Translations under genes and position numbers: made by a program
Origin: Flavobacterium aerium
Lineage (GTDB): Bacteria; Bacteroidota; Bacteroidia; Flavobacteriales; Flavobacteriaceae
DNA: 64,000 nt
Reading direction: 5' to 3'
Assembly (NCBI RefSeq): GCF_030766725.1
Contig: NZ_JARQWR010000001.1
Coordinates: forward strand, 62,001 to 126,000
Notes under the pieces: generated by a model
The model's input: only the letters and a program-made list of their open reading frames with translations
Databases searched by the model: none
What the model was told of the DNA's origin: nothing
Shown here: piece after piece, positions 52,859 to 61,676 of the stretch
Numbering within the stretch: position 1 is the first letter of the stretch
Layout: each line of letters starts with the position of its first letter

Positions 52859-54200
52859 AATCAGCAAAGAATTTATTATTCAAATAGAGCAATTAATCGT
52901 TGGTAAAAAAGATAGGGAACTTGAAGCTTTACTCAACGATATGCACCATGCGGATATTGCAGAGATTTTAGACGAATTAGATTTTGATGATGCGACCTAT
53001 ATATTTAAAGTATTAGATAGCGAAAAAACGGCGGAAATACTTCTTGAATTAGAAGAAGATTTGCGTGAGAATATCTTAAGCCGACTTTCTCCAAAAGAAA
53101 TTGCAGAAGAGCTGGATGAATTAGATACCGATGATGCTGCAGATATTATTGGTGAGCTTTCTCATGATATAAAAAATGAAGTAATCTCCGAGCTTGTCGA
53201 TGTAGAACACGCAAAGGATATTGTTGATTTATTGCGTTATGACGAGGATACTGCTGGTGGTTTAATGGGAAAGGAGTTGGTACAAGTCAATGAAAATTGG
53301 AGTGTATTGACCTGTGTGAAGGAAATGCGTATACAAGCAGAACACGTATCGCGTGTACATTCCATTTATGTAGTAGATGATGAGAATAGATTAAAAGGAC
53401 GCTTGTCTTTGAAAGATTTATTAACGACCTCTACTCGTACGCACATTAGCGAAGTATACATCCCAAAAGTAGATTCTGTGAATGTAGATACACCTTCTGT
53501 AGAAGTAGCTCGTATCATGCAAAAATATGACTTGGAAGCGATTCCAGTTGTAGATGAATTAGGGCGCTTGGTAGGAAGAATTACGATTGATGATATTGTC
53601 GATGTAATTAAAGATGAAGCAGACAAGGATTACCAATTGGCTGCGGGTATCTCACAAGACGTTGAGGCAGATGATAGTATTATTGAATTAACACGTGCTC
53701 GTTTACCATGGTTAGTATTAGCACTTCTTGGAGGATTCATTACCGTAAGGGTATTAGGATTGTTTGAAGGAGCAATGTTAAAACATGGAGAATTATTCTT
53801 CTTTACACCGCTTATTGCCGCTATGGCAGGAAACGTTGGTGTACAATCTTCGGCAATTATTGTACAAGGTTTAGCAAATAATACTTTGAGTGGTTCGTTA
53901 TGGAATCGTTTAGTAAAAGAAGTCTTCTTGAGTTTATTGAATGGAATTATTCTGGCAACCATATTATTAATAGGAAGCCATTTCCTATTGAATGTTGAGC
54001 TAATTATAGGAATTATTGTAACAGTTGCTTTAATATCGGTTATTGTAATTGCCTCTTTAATAGGTACCTTTATTCCACTATTACTGAATAAGTTTGGGAT
54101 TGACCCCGCCTTGGCCACAGGGCCATTTATCACAACCAGTAATGATATATGTGGGATATTAATTTATTTCTCTATAGCGAAATTGATTTTAGGGTTTTAA
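52848..54200 (+). CDS. mgtE: Magnesium transporter MgtE
   Basis: The 450-residue channel has the acidic N-domain ([30 protein letters not shown]), two CBS domains (about 130-250) and a five-helix membrane domain from about residue 285 ([26 protein letters not shown]) with the pore signature [16 protein letters not shown] and a final [25 protein letters not shown]. Magnesium uptake gated by Mg binding to the cytoplasmic domains. Confidence 0.97.
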   Translation: MEFKISKEFIIQIEQLIVGKKDRELEALLNDMHHADIAEILDELDFDDATYIFKVLDSEKTAEILLELEEDLRENILSRLSPKEIAEELDELDTDDAADIIGELSHDIKNEVISELVDVEHAKDIVDLLRYDEDTAGGLMGKELVQVNENWSVLTCVKEMRIQAEHVSRVHSIYVVDDENRLKGRLSLKDLLTTSTRTHISEVYIPKVDSVNVDTPSVEVARIMQKYDLEAIPVVDELGRLVGRITIDDIVDVIKDEADKDYQLAAGISQDVEADDSIIELTRARLPWLVLALLGGFITVRVLGLFEGAMLKHGELFFFTPLIAAMAGNVGVQSSAIIVQGLANNTLSGSLWNRLVKEVFLSLLNGIILATILLIGSHFLLNVELIIGIIVTVALISVIVIASLIGTFIPLLLNKFGIDPALATGPFITTSNDICGILIYFSIAKLILGF

Positions 54201-54218
54201 TCATTTAAATGATTCAAT

Positions 54219-54995
54219 ATGAAAATTGCTATTATTGGTGGAGGGAACTTAGGGACTTCCATTGCATTGGGTATTGCTAAATTTACAGAAGGGAATGAAA
54301 TAACCGTTACCAGAAGAAATTTAGAAGCAATACGTTATTTAGAAGAAAGTAACATTCTTCTATCGTCAGATAATACAACAGCAGTTCAAGAAGCCGATGT
54401 TGTAATTCTAACCGTAAAACCCTATCAGGTAACTTCAATTATCACAGCACTACAGCCCTATTTAAAAAATAAAATTGTTGCTTCTGCCGTAAGTGGTTTA
54501 ACCATGGAGCATTTACAGGAGCAATTAGATCAAACGACTATTGCAATGCGTATTATGCCGAATATTGCGATTCAGTTTGGTACTTCAGCAACTTGTGTAA
54601 CGATACGAACGGAAAATCATATGGTAGCAGAACCCTTTTTGTCTATTTTGGACCAATTAGGCTCTGTTGTACTGATTGAAGAAAAAATGATGGATGCAGC
54701 AACCGTATTGGGAGCATGTGGAACGGCGTATGCCTTGCGTTATATAAGAGCTGCAATGCAAGCGGGAATCGAGATTGGTTTTGATGCACAAACAGCTTTG
54801 GCTATCGCTTCCCAAACAGTAAAAGGAGCAGCAGAAATGGCTTTACAAGAAAAGGTACACCCAGAACAATTAATCGATCGTGTTACTACTCCTAAAGGTT
54901 GTACAATTGTTGGATTGAATGAGATGGAACACCAAGGATTCAGTTCCTCATTGATTAAAGGAATTAAAACATCATTAGAGAACATTAAAGGATAA
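54219..54995 (+). CDS. proC: Pyrroline-5-carboxylate reductase
   Basis: The 258-residue NAD(P)H enzyme makes the last step of proline synthesis. IGGGNLGTSIALGIAKF near residue 5 is the dinucleotide motif, VVILTVKPYQV marks the Rossmann centre, and the C-terminal helices with GACGTAYALRYIRAAMQAGIEIG and TTPKGCTIVGLNEME are typical. It starts 18 bp after mgtE. Confidence 0.95.
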   Translation: MKIAIIGGGNLGTSIALGIAKFTEGNEITVTRRNLEAIRYLEESNILLSSDNTTAVQEADVVILTVKPYQVTSIITALQPYLKNKIVASAVSGLTMEHLQEQLDQTTIAMRIMPNIAIQFGTSATCVTIRTENHMVAEPFLSILDQLGSVVLIEEKMMDAATVLGACGTAYALRYIRAAMQAGIEIGFDAQTALAIASQTVKGAAEMALQEKVHPEQLIDRVTTPKGCTIVGLNEMEHQGFSSSLIKGIKTSLENIKG

Positions 54996-55000
54996 TTATA

Positions 55001-56356
55001 ATGATTCAAAAAGGTAAAATTCTTCATATAGACAGTAATCATCCTTTGTTGTGGGAGCAGCTTCAGCAAGCAGGATTTGAAAATCATGAAGACTTCAAAT
55101 CTTCGAAAGAAGAGATTGAAGCTAAAATTCATGAATATAACGGAATCGTAATCCGTAGTCGATTTAAAATTGACAAGACTTTTTTAGATAAGGCAACCAA
55201 TTTGCATTTTATAGCACGTGTAGGAGCAGGATTAGAAAGTATTGACTGTGATTATGCAACTGCAAAAGGAATACAGCTTATTGCAGCTCCAGAAGGGAAT
55301 AGAAATGCAGTAGGAGAGCAGGCTTTGGGGATGTTGCTTTCGCTTTTTAATAATTTGAATAAAGCTGACCGGGAAATTGGTCATGGCAAATGGATTCGAG
55401 AAGGTAATCGAGGTCATGAGTTAGAAGGCAAAACGGTTGGGATAATAGGATATGGAAATATGGGTAAATCGTTTGCTAAGAAACTGCAAGGTTTTGATGT
55501 GACGGTACTTTGTTATGATGTCTTAGAAAATGTAGGCGATAATCATGCAAAACAAGTTTCTCTAAAAGAATTACAAGAAAAAGCAGACGTATTGAGTTTG
55601 CATACTCCTTGGACGCCATTGACAGATAAAATGGTAGATGCTGATTTTATTAATGGATTCTCAAAACCATTTTGGTTGATTAATACAGCAAGAGGAAATA
55701 GCGTTGTAACCGAAGATTTAGTTGCTGCATTGAGATCAGGTGCTGTAATAGGAACTGGATTGGATGTTTTAGAATATGAAAAATTATCTTTTGAGCAATT
55801 ATTTGTCGAGGGTGATATGCCCGATGCATTCGAGTATTTATTGGAATCGGATAACGTATTACTAACTCCTCATATTGCGGGTTGGACCTTTGAAAGTCAT
55901 CAAAAATTAGCACAAGTTATTGTTGATAAAATCAAGGCGCTATATGAAGAGGTGACCCCAGTGCTTGAGGTTGAAAAAAGAGTAACTGGAATTGGTGGAT
56001 TCTTTTTTAAAGCAAAAGATACAAAGCAATTGAAGGAATGGTACCGTAAACACTTGGGGTTAAATACAGATGAATATGGCGCAACATTCTGGTGGAAAGA
56101 TCAAAATGGAAATGATTGTTGTACACAGTGGTCGCTTTTTGAAAAAGACACCACTTATTTTGAGCCATCAAAGCAAGAGTTCATGCAGAATTTTAGAGTC
56201 CATAATTTGGAAGAATTACTGGTATCACTTCAAAAAGAAGGAGTAACTATTGTGGGGGAAATGCAGGTTTATGATTATGGTAAATTTGGATGGATCTTGG
56301 ATGGGGAAGGAAATAAAATCGAACTTTGGGAGCCAAATGATAGTGTATTTCAATAA
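55001..56356 (+). CDS. D-2-hydroxyacid dehydrogenase fused to a VOC (glyoxalase-like) domain
   Basis: Of 451 residues, the first 320 form a 2-hydroxyacid dehydrogenase, with NAD motif GIIGYGNMGKSFAKKL near 147, INTARGNSVVTEDLVAAL near 227 and the catalytic His in LTPHIAGWTFES near 287. From about residue 333 (GIGGFFFKAKDTKQLKEWYRKHLG) the frame continues without a stop into a vicinal oxygen chelate domain ending GEGNKIELWEPND. Similarity to SerA-like enzymes suggests phosphoglycerate or related substrates; the VOC tail is unusual. Confidence 0.92.
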   Translation: MIQKGKILHIDSNHPLLWEQLQQAGFENHEDFKSSKEEIEAKIHEYNGIVIRSRFKIDKTFLDKATNLHFIARVGAGLESIDCDYATAKGIQLIAAPEGNRNAVGEQALGMLLSLFNNLNKADREIGHGKWIREGNRGHELEGKTVGIIGYGNMGKSFAKKLQGFDVTVLCYDVLENVGDNHAKQVSLKELQEKADVLSLHTPWTPLTDKMVDADFINGFSKPFWLINTARGNSVVTEDLVAALRSGAVIGTGLDVLEYEKLSFEQLFVEGDMPDAFEYLLESDNVLLTPHIAGWTFESHQKLAQVIVDKIKALYEEVTPVLEVEKRVTGIGGFFFKAKDTKQLKEWYRKHLGLNTDEYGATFWWKDQNGNDCCTQWSLFEKDTTYFEPSKQEFMQNFRVHNLEELLVSLQKEGVTIVGEMQVYDYGKFGWILDGEGNKIELWEPNDSVFQ

Positions 56357-56400
56357 AATGATTATTTTTATCCTCGTATAATCAATTAATCAGAACAAAT

Positions 56401-56709
56401 ATGTCAGAATCAAATTTTGAAGACGAGTTTAAAAACACTACAAAAGAGTTTTCTCAAGGAGCTCAAGATGCTTTAGGAAAAGATAATAAGAAAATTGTAG
56501 CTGGAATTTTAGCGTTATTAATCGGGAGTCTAGGAATCCATAAATTTATTTTAGGATATACTAAAGAAGGGATTATTCAGATTGTAATTTCTATCGTTAC
56601 TTGTGGAGTTGCAGGAATTATACCTTTTATTGAAGGAATCATCTATTTAACAAAATCAGATGAAGACTTTTATCAGATTTATCAAGTAGGAAGAAGACCT
56701 TGGTTCTAG
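56401..56709 (+). CDS. TM2 domain-containing protein
   Basis: The 102-residue protein has an acidic N-terminus (SESNFEDEFKNTTKEFSQGAQDALGKDNKK) and a TM2 domain: IVAGILALLIGSLGIHKFILGYTKEGIIQIVISIVTCGVAGIIPFIEGIIYLTKSDEDF. Two helices with a GxxxxHKF.LG loop. Function of TM2 proteins is unsettled. Confidence 0.9.
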   Translation: MSESNFEDEFKNTTKEFSQGAQDALGKDNKKIVAGILALLIGSLGIHKFILGYTKEGIIQIVISIVTCGVAGIIPFIEGIIYLTKSDEDFYQIYQVGRRPWF

Positions 56710-56725
56710 GAAAATAAATACCATA

Positions 56726-56759
56726 AAAAAAGCCAGCTATTTATTTAGCTGGCTTTTTT
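56726..56759. terminator. Bidirectional terminator
   Basis: A 14-bp stem with GCCAGCTA/TAGCTGGC core, A-run and T-run flanks, lies between the TM2 gene and the convergent OlsF-like gene. Confidence 0.92.
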
Positions 56760-56776
56760 GTTTATTCGTATTCTAG

Positions 56777-58588
56777 TTATTCTCCTTTATCGTTTAGCTT
56801 ACGCTCTAATTCGGCTTGGAATTCTTCCATAACAGGCTTTACGGTACTTTCTGGTATATCCGATATTCTGATGTACATTAAGCCGTCTACGGCGTTGTTA
56901 AACAAAGGATCGACATTAAAAGCGACCACTCTAGCATTTTGTTTGATGTACTTCTTGATTAAAACCGGTAAACGTAAATTTCCTGGTTCAATTTCATCAA
57001 TCAGTTTGTCAAATTTATTTAAATCTGCTTCGGCTTCATTGAATACGAAGTCCTTGTCAGCGTCTTTTAATTTTACTTTAAATTCTTTTTTCGGGTGAAT
57101 GTATTGAGCAATGTAAGGATCATAGTAGTGTGATTTCATGAACTCAATCATTAATGATTTTGAGAAATCAGAAAACTGATTACTAATACTTACTCCGCCA
57201 ATTAAGAATTTGTGTTCTGGATAACGTAATGTGGTATGTACAACCCCTTTCCATAAAAGGAAAAGTGGCATTGGTTTTTGTTGGTAATCCTTGATGACAA
57301 ACGCTCTACCCATTTCGATAGAATTTGACATCATCTCATATAATTCAGGCTCGAAACCGAATAAATCGTGTAAATAGAATCCATCAATACCATATTTCGG
57401 AAAAATTTCCGATCCCATACCCATACGATATGCTCCCGCGACAAGCTTCGCTTCGTCGTCCCATAAAAACATATGGTGGTAATATTTGTCGTATTGATCT
57501 AAATCGATCGATTCGTTTGTTCCTTCACCAACTTCTCGGAAAGTAATTTCACGTAAACGACCTAATTCATGAAGAATATTTGGGATGTCATTCGCTTTTG
57601 CTAAAAAAACTTCGTAATTTTTACTTTGCAGTAAACGACAGTCTTTGCTTCGTAATGCATCTACTTCTTTGATTAATTTTTCTTTGCTTGTAGGCGTAGC
57701 AATCTTCTTAGGACTCTTTGGTATTTTCAAACTATTCAAACTAGGAGTGGTTAGAAGTTTACTTTCTTTCTCAAAAGGATTAGCCAGCATATAAGTCTTC
57801 TTTCTTAAAAATTCAGAATAAGACTCTAAGCTTTCATGTTCATTTTGTTCTGCAACAGAAATAGGCTTTCCAATACGTACTTTAATAACTCGGTCTTTCT
57901 GTGTTAGTAATTCCGAAGGTAATTTTGCGGTACGCAAAGTATCATTCATCTTGGAAAGCATGTAGAATAATCGGCTGTTCTTTGCGTGGAAATAAATAGG
58001 AACTACAGGAACTTTTGCCTTGCGGATTAGTTTTATAGCACCTTCTTCCCATGGCTTATCGATTACAAGCTGACCATCAATATAAGTTGAAACTTCACCA
58101 GCAGGAAATATTCCTAAAGGTTTGTTTTCGCTTAAATGTTTTAATGTTTCTTTAATTCCAATAACACTTGATTTGGCATCCTTATGATTTTCAAAAGGAT
58201 TAACAGGCATTACGTAAGGTTTTAAAGGTTCTATGCGGTGCAATAAAAAGTTGGCAATAATTTTAAAATCAGGCTCTCTTTCAAGCATTAATTTTAATAA
58301 TAAAATGCCATCAATACCTCCTAAAGGGTGATTTGAGACCGTAATATAGGCTCCATCTTTCGGTAAACGTTTTAAATCTTCTTCAGGAATTTCAAATTTA
58401 ATCTGAAATTCTTCTAATATAGCATTGAGAAATTCAACATCTGAAAGATGCTTATTTCTGTCATAAATCTTATTAAGTGTGGATATTTTAAGAATTTTCA
58501 TAAGCAACCAGCCAGAAATTGTCCCTAAAAATCCATATTTATCAGCTTTGATAGCTTTTGCAACTTCTTTGGCGGTAACTAAACCCAT
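56777..58588 (-). CDS. olsF: Bifunctional ornithine-lipid synthase-like acyltransferase (OlsF type)
   Basis: The 603-residue protein joins two acyltransferases. The N-terminal part (about 60-280) is a lysophospholipid-type LPLAT domain with the HxxxxxD-like NHPLGGIDG near residue 83 and FPAGEVSTY near residue 162. The C-terminal part (about 315-520) is a GNAT/hemolysin-type N-acyltransferase domain with GRLREITFREVGEGTNESIDLDQYDKYYHHMFLWD. The pairing is characteristic of OlsF, reported from Flavobacterium johnsoniae and Serratia, which makes ornithine lipids. It acts at the inner membrane. Confidence 0.82.
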   Translation of the reverse strand: MGLVTAKEVAKAIKADKYGFLGTISGWLLMKILKISTLNKIYDRNKHLSDVEFLNAILEEFQIKFEIPEEDLKRLPKDGAYITVSNHPLGGIDGILLLKLMLEREPDFKIIANFLLHRIEPLKPYVMPVNPFENHKDAKSSVIGIKETLKHLSENKPLGIFPAGEVSTYIDGQLVIDKPWEEGAIKLIRKAKVPVVPIYFHAKNSRLFYMLSKMNDTLRTAKLPSELLTQKDRVIKVRIGKPISVAEQNEHESLESYSEFLRKKTYMLANPFEKESKLLTTPSLNSLKIPKSPKKIATPTSKEKLIKEVDALRSKDCRLLQSKNYEVFLAKANDIPNILHELGRLREITFREVGEGTNESIDLDQYDKYYHHMFLWDDEAKLVAGAYRMGMGSEIFPKYGIDGFYLHDLFGFEPELYEMMSNSIEMGRAFVIKDYQQKPMPLFLLWKGVVHTTLRYPEHKFLIGGVSISNQFSDFSKSLMIEFMKSHYYDPYIAQYIHPKKEFKVKLKDADKDFVFNEAEADLNKFDKLIDEIEPGNLRLPVLIKKYIKQNARVVAFNVDPLFNNAVDGLMYIRISDIPESTVKPVMEEFQAELERKLNDKGE

Positions 58589-58613
58589 TCATTTATTATT
58601 TTTGAGCAAAAGA

Positions 58614-58621
58614 CAAAGATA
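58614..58621 (-). promoter_or_regulatory. -7 box of the OlsF-like gene
   Basis: TATCTTTG on the minus strand, 25 bp before the ATG. A TTG is found only 12 nt upstream of the box. Confidence 0.45.
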
Positions 58622-58753
58622 ATAAAACTTGAGCAAAGGTCTTTAAGTTTCGCTGTTTAATATGTTTAAATGTTGATAAAAACATGGAATTGATATAAAC
58701 AAAAGATTTTAAAATTCGTTTAAGTTTATGTTATGATACTTGTTTTTCTCCTT

Positions 58754-58783
58754 TTGTAAGTCATACTTTTTTCAGTACTTTTG
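58754..58783 (+). promoter_or_regulatory. Promoter of xth
   Basis: TTG (58754-58756), an exact 19-nt spacer and TACTTTTG (58776-58783) form an ideal Bacteroidota promoter, with the ATG at 58809. Confidence 0.85.
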
Positions 58784-58808
58784 AACTAAACTAATATCAG
58801 ATTTAAAG

Positions 58809-59570
58809 ATGAGGATCATTTCATACAACGTGAATGGCATTAGAGCTGCCATGACTAAAGGTTTTTTAGACTGGTTACAGCAAGCAAATCCAGATGTGAT
58901 TTGTCTTCAGGAAATAAAGGCAACACCAGAACAATTACCACTCGAAGAATTTGAAAAGGCAGGATATCCTTATCATTATTGGTATCCAGCACAAAAGAAA
59001 GGATATAGTGGTGTAGCGATTTTATCAAAGACAAAACCAAATAATGTGGTATACGGAACAGGTATACCTTATATGGATGCTGAAGGAAGAAATTTACGGG
59101 TTGATTTTGATGATATTTCTGTAATGAGTTTGTATTTACCTTCAGGAACTAATATTGATCGATTAGACCATAAGTTTGCCTATATGGATGATTTTCAAAA
59201 GTATATTGACACACTAAAAACAGAGATACCAAATCTTGTTATTTGTGGAGATTATAATATTTGTCATGAAGCCATAGATATCCATGATCCAATTCGTAAT
59301 GCAAAAGTTTCAGGGTTTCTTCCGCAGGAAAGAGCTTGGATTGATGGTTTTATGAAAAGCGGATTTATTGATTCATTCCGTCATTTTAATAAAGAACCAC
59401 ACAATTACAGTTGGTGGAGCTATAGAGCGAATTCCCGTAATAACAATAAAGGATGGAGAATTGACTATAATTTAGTTAGTGAACCATTGAGATCACGATT
59501 AAAAAGAGCTGTAATATTACCTGATGCAATGCATTCAGATCATTGCCCAGTAGTAGTAGAATTTGAATAA
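58809..59570 (+). CDS. xth: Exodeoxyribonuclease III / AP endonuclease
   Basis: The 253-residue EEP-family nuclease acts in base excision repair. MRIISYNVNGIRAAMTKGFLDWLQQANPDVICLQEIKA at the start carries the metal-binding Asn and Glu, GDYNICHEAIDIHDP near residue 150 the catalytic Asp/Asn, and HSDHCPVVVEF at the end the general-base His. Length is normal. It starts 11 bp ahead of the OmpA-type lipoprotein gene. Confidence 0.97.
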   Translation: MRIISYNVNGIRAAMTKGFLDWLQQANPDVICLQEIKATPEQLPLEEFEKAGYPYHYWYPAQKKGYSGVAILSKTKPNNVVYGTGIPYMDAEGRNLRVDFDDISVMSLYLPSGTNIDRLDHKFAYMDDFQKYIDTLKTEIPNLVICGDYNICHEAIDIHDPIRNAKVSGFLPQERAWIDGFMKSGFIDSFRHFNKEPHNYSWWSYRANSRNNNKGWRIDYNLVSEPLRSRLKRAVILPDAMHSDHCPVVVEFE

Positions 59571-59581
59571 ATAATATAAAA

Positions 59582-60541
59582 ATGATAAAAAAAGTTTCTT
59601 TAGGATTATTGGCATTAGCATTAACCACATCCTGCGTGTCATCCAAAGTATATAAAGATTTGGAAAGTAAATTTTCTGATTTGAAGAAAGAGAACCGCAA
59701 GTTGTCTGATGAAAATCAAGATTTAGCCAAAACAAAAAACAAATTAGAATTAGACAGCGCCGATTTGAAATCACAGTTGGATAAACTAAAAGCAGAACGC
59801 GATAAATTACAAAGCGATTATGTAGCGGCAGATAATAATCTGAAAAATCTTCAATCGTCTTATAAAGCATTAGAGAAAAATAGCGATGATGCTTTGCAAA
59901 CGAACATGAGTAAAAATCGTGAACTTTTAGCGCAATTAGAAGCAAAAGAAAAAGCACTGGCAGCAGAGCAAGATCGATTGAATAAATTGAAAAGCGAATT
60001 ACAATCCCGTTCACAACGTGTGGATGAATTAGAAGGAATGATTGCTGCAAAAGAAGAGAGCATGAAACGCCTGAAAGAAACCTTATCAAAAGCCTTAAAT
60101 GGTTTTGAAGGGAAAGGATTAACCGTAGAACATAAAAACGGGAAAGTATATGTATCGATGGAGAATAAATTATTGTTTGGATCTGGAAGTTGGTTTGTAG
60201 GAACAGAAGGAAAAAGAGCCGTAGTAGAAGTAGGAAAAGTATTGGCTGATAATCCAGAAATCTCCGTTTTGATTGAAGGACATACAGACAATGTACCTTA
60301 TGTAGGTTCTGGTCCAATAAGCAGTAACTGGGATTTATCGACAAAACGTGCAATTGCAATTGTAGATATATTGGCAGAAAATAAAGGTGTTAATAAAACG
60401 AATTTAACAGCAGCTGGTAGAGGAGAATTTGCGCCATTAGTATCGAATGAAACAAGCGAAGGAAAAGCGAAAAACCGTCGTATCGAAATTATCTTGACAC
60501 CAAAATTAGATGAGATTTCGAAAATGTTAAACGAGATTTAA
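59582..60541 (+). CDS. OmpA-family lipoprotein with coiled-coil stalk
   Basis: The 319-residue protein has a lipoprotein signal (LALALTTSC, Cys18), a long coiled coil (about 25-170, LESKFSDLKKENRKLSDENQDL with heptads) and an OmpA/MotB domain (about 195-310, NKLLFGSGSWFVGTEGKRAV, VLIEGHTDNVPY, LSTKRAIAIVDIL, NRRIEIIL) that binds peptidoglycan. It anchors outer membrane to wall. Starts 11 bp after xth. Confidence 0.95.
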   Translation: MIKKVSLGLLALALTTSCVSSKVYKDLESKFSDLKKENRKLSDENQDLAKTKNKLELDSADLKSQLDKLKAERDKLQSDYVAADNNLKNLQSSYKALEKNSDDALQTNMSKNRELLAQLEAKEKALAAEQDRLNKLKSELQSRSQRVDELEGMIAAKEESMKRLKETLSKALNGFEGKGLTVEHKNGKVYVSMENKLLFGSGSWFVGTEGKRAVVEVGKVLADNPEISVLIEGHTDNVPYVGSGPISSNWDLSTKRAIAIVDILAENKGVNKTNLTAAGRGEFAPLVSNETSEGKAKNRRIEIILTPKLDEISKMLNEI

Positions 60542-60563
60542 TCGACATAAAATAGAATAAGCA

Positions 60564-60596
60564 TAAAGGTTCAAAACGAATTGTTTTGAACCTTTA
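60564..60596 (+). terminator. Terminator after OmpA-type gene
   Basis: A 14-bp stem (AAAGGTTCAAAAC core) with a 5-nt loop and a downstream T-rich segment follows the stop by 22 bp. Confidence 0.8.
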
Positions 60597-60637
60597 CTGT
60601 TTTTTGAATGAGAATAGACTTTTGAGAATAATAGAAA

Positions 60638-61675
60638 ATGAGATATACTACATTACAAAATACCCAAATTAAAATAAGCAAAATCGGTTTAGGAACCATG
60701 ACGTTTGGTCAACAAAATACCGAAGCTGATGGCCACCAACAAATTGATTTTGCATTAGATCAAGGGATAAATTTTATTGATGTTGCAGAAATGTATCCAG
60801 TTCCAGCACGAGAAGGAACCTATGGAGATACTGAAAAAATAATTGGTACATGGCTTAAAAAGAATGGAAGAAGAGAAGAAATAGTTTTGGCAACAAAAAT
60901 TGCAGGTCCAAATCGCGGGATGGAATATGTTCGTGAAGATTTGACTTTCAGTAAAAAGAATATTCTTTTATCCATTGAGAAAAGCTTGCAACGTCTTCAA
61001 ACCGATTATATAGACTTGTATCAATTGCATTGGCCAGAACGTAAAAGTAATATGTTTGGACAGCGCGGATTTAAATTTCAGGATGATGCTTGGGAGGATA
61101 ACTTTCAGGAAGTATTAACGACGTTCCAGGAATGCATTGCTCAAGGGAAAATAAGAGCAATTGGCATTTCCAATGAGACACCTTGGGGAACCATGCGTTT
61201 TCTAGAAGAAAGCAAAATGAACAATTTACCCCGTATACAAACCATTCAGAATCCTTATTCCTTATTAAATAGAACTTTTGAAGTGGGTTTATCGGAAATG
61301 TGTTATCATGAAAAAGTAGGTTTATTAGCCTATTCTCCTTTAGGTTTTGGTGTTTTGTCGGGCAAGTTTCTGGAAGGGCAAAAACACCCTGATGCCCGAA
61401 TAACATTATTCCCAAATTTTAGTCGATACAATAGTGCACAAAGTACTCAAGCAACAAAACTATACAGAGATATTGCCCATAGTCATGGATTAACGTTGAC
61501 AGAGTTGGCTTTAGGTTTTGTACATCAACAACCCTTTGTTAGCAGTACAATTATTGGGGCTACTACCCTTAAACAATTAGAGGAAAATATTAAAACCCAT
61601 ACGGTAGTTTTATCAAATGAAATTTTGCATGAGATTGATCGTGTACAGGAGTTAATTCCTAATCCAGCACCATAA
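60638..61675 (+). CDS. Aldo/keto reductase (Tas-like)
   Basis: The 345-residue reductase has INFIDVAEMYPVPAREGTYGDTEKIIGTWL near residue 43 (catalytic Asp/Tyr), IVLATKIAGPN near residue 88 (Lys) and YIDLYQLHWPE near residue 126 (His), plus the insertion RKSNMFGQRGFKF as in Tas. Substrate unknown. It ends 1 bp before the convergent sugar-dehydrogenase-like gene. Confidence 0.94.
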   Translation: MRYTTLQNTQIKISKIGLGTMTFGQQNTEADGHQQIDFALDQGINFIDVAEMYPVPAREGTYGDTEKIIGTWLKKNGRREEIVLATKIAGPNRGMEYVREDLTFSKKNILLSIEKSLQRLQTDYIDLYQLHWPERKSNMFGQRGFKFQDDAWEDNFQEVLTTFQECIAQGKIRAIGISNETPWGTMRFLEESKMNNLPRIQTIQNPYSLLNRTFEVGLSEMCYHEKVGLLAYSPLGFGVLSGKFLEGQKHPDARITLFPNFSRYNSAQSTQATKLYRDIAHSHGLTLTELALGFVHQQPFVSSTIIGATTLKQLEENIKTHTVVLSNEILHEIDRVQELIPNPAP

Positions 61676-61676
61676 A

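Noticed and set aside
53630..54133. A 167-codon frame antisense to mgtE
   Set aside because: It mirrors the hydrophobic membrane segments of MgtE, and no family motif or promoter is seen.
59535..60359. A 274-codon open frame antisense to the OmpA-type lipoprotein gene
   Set aside because: The sense strand encodes a complete lipoprotein signal, coiled coil and OmpA domain. The antisense product is low-complexity Leu-rich and looks like a by-product of the repetitive coiled-coil codons.
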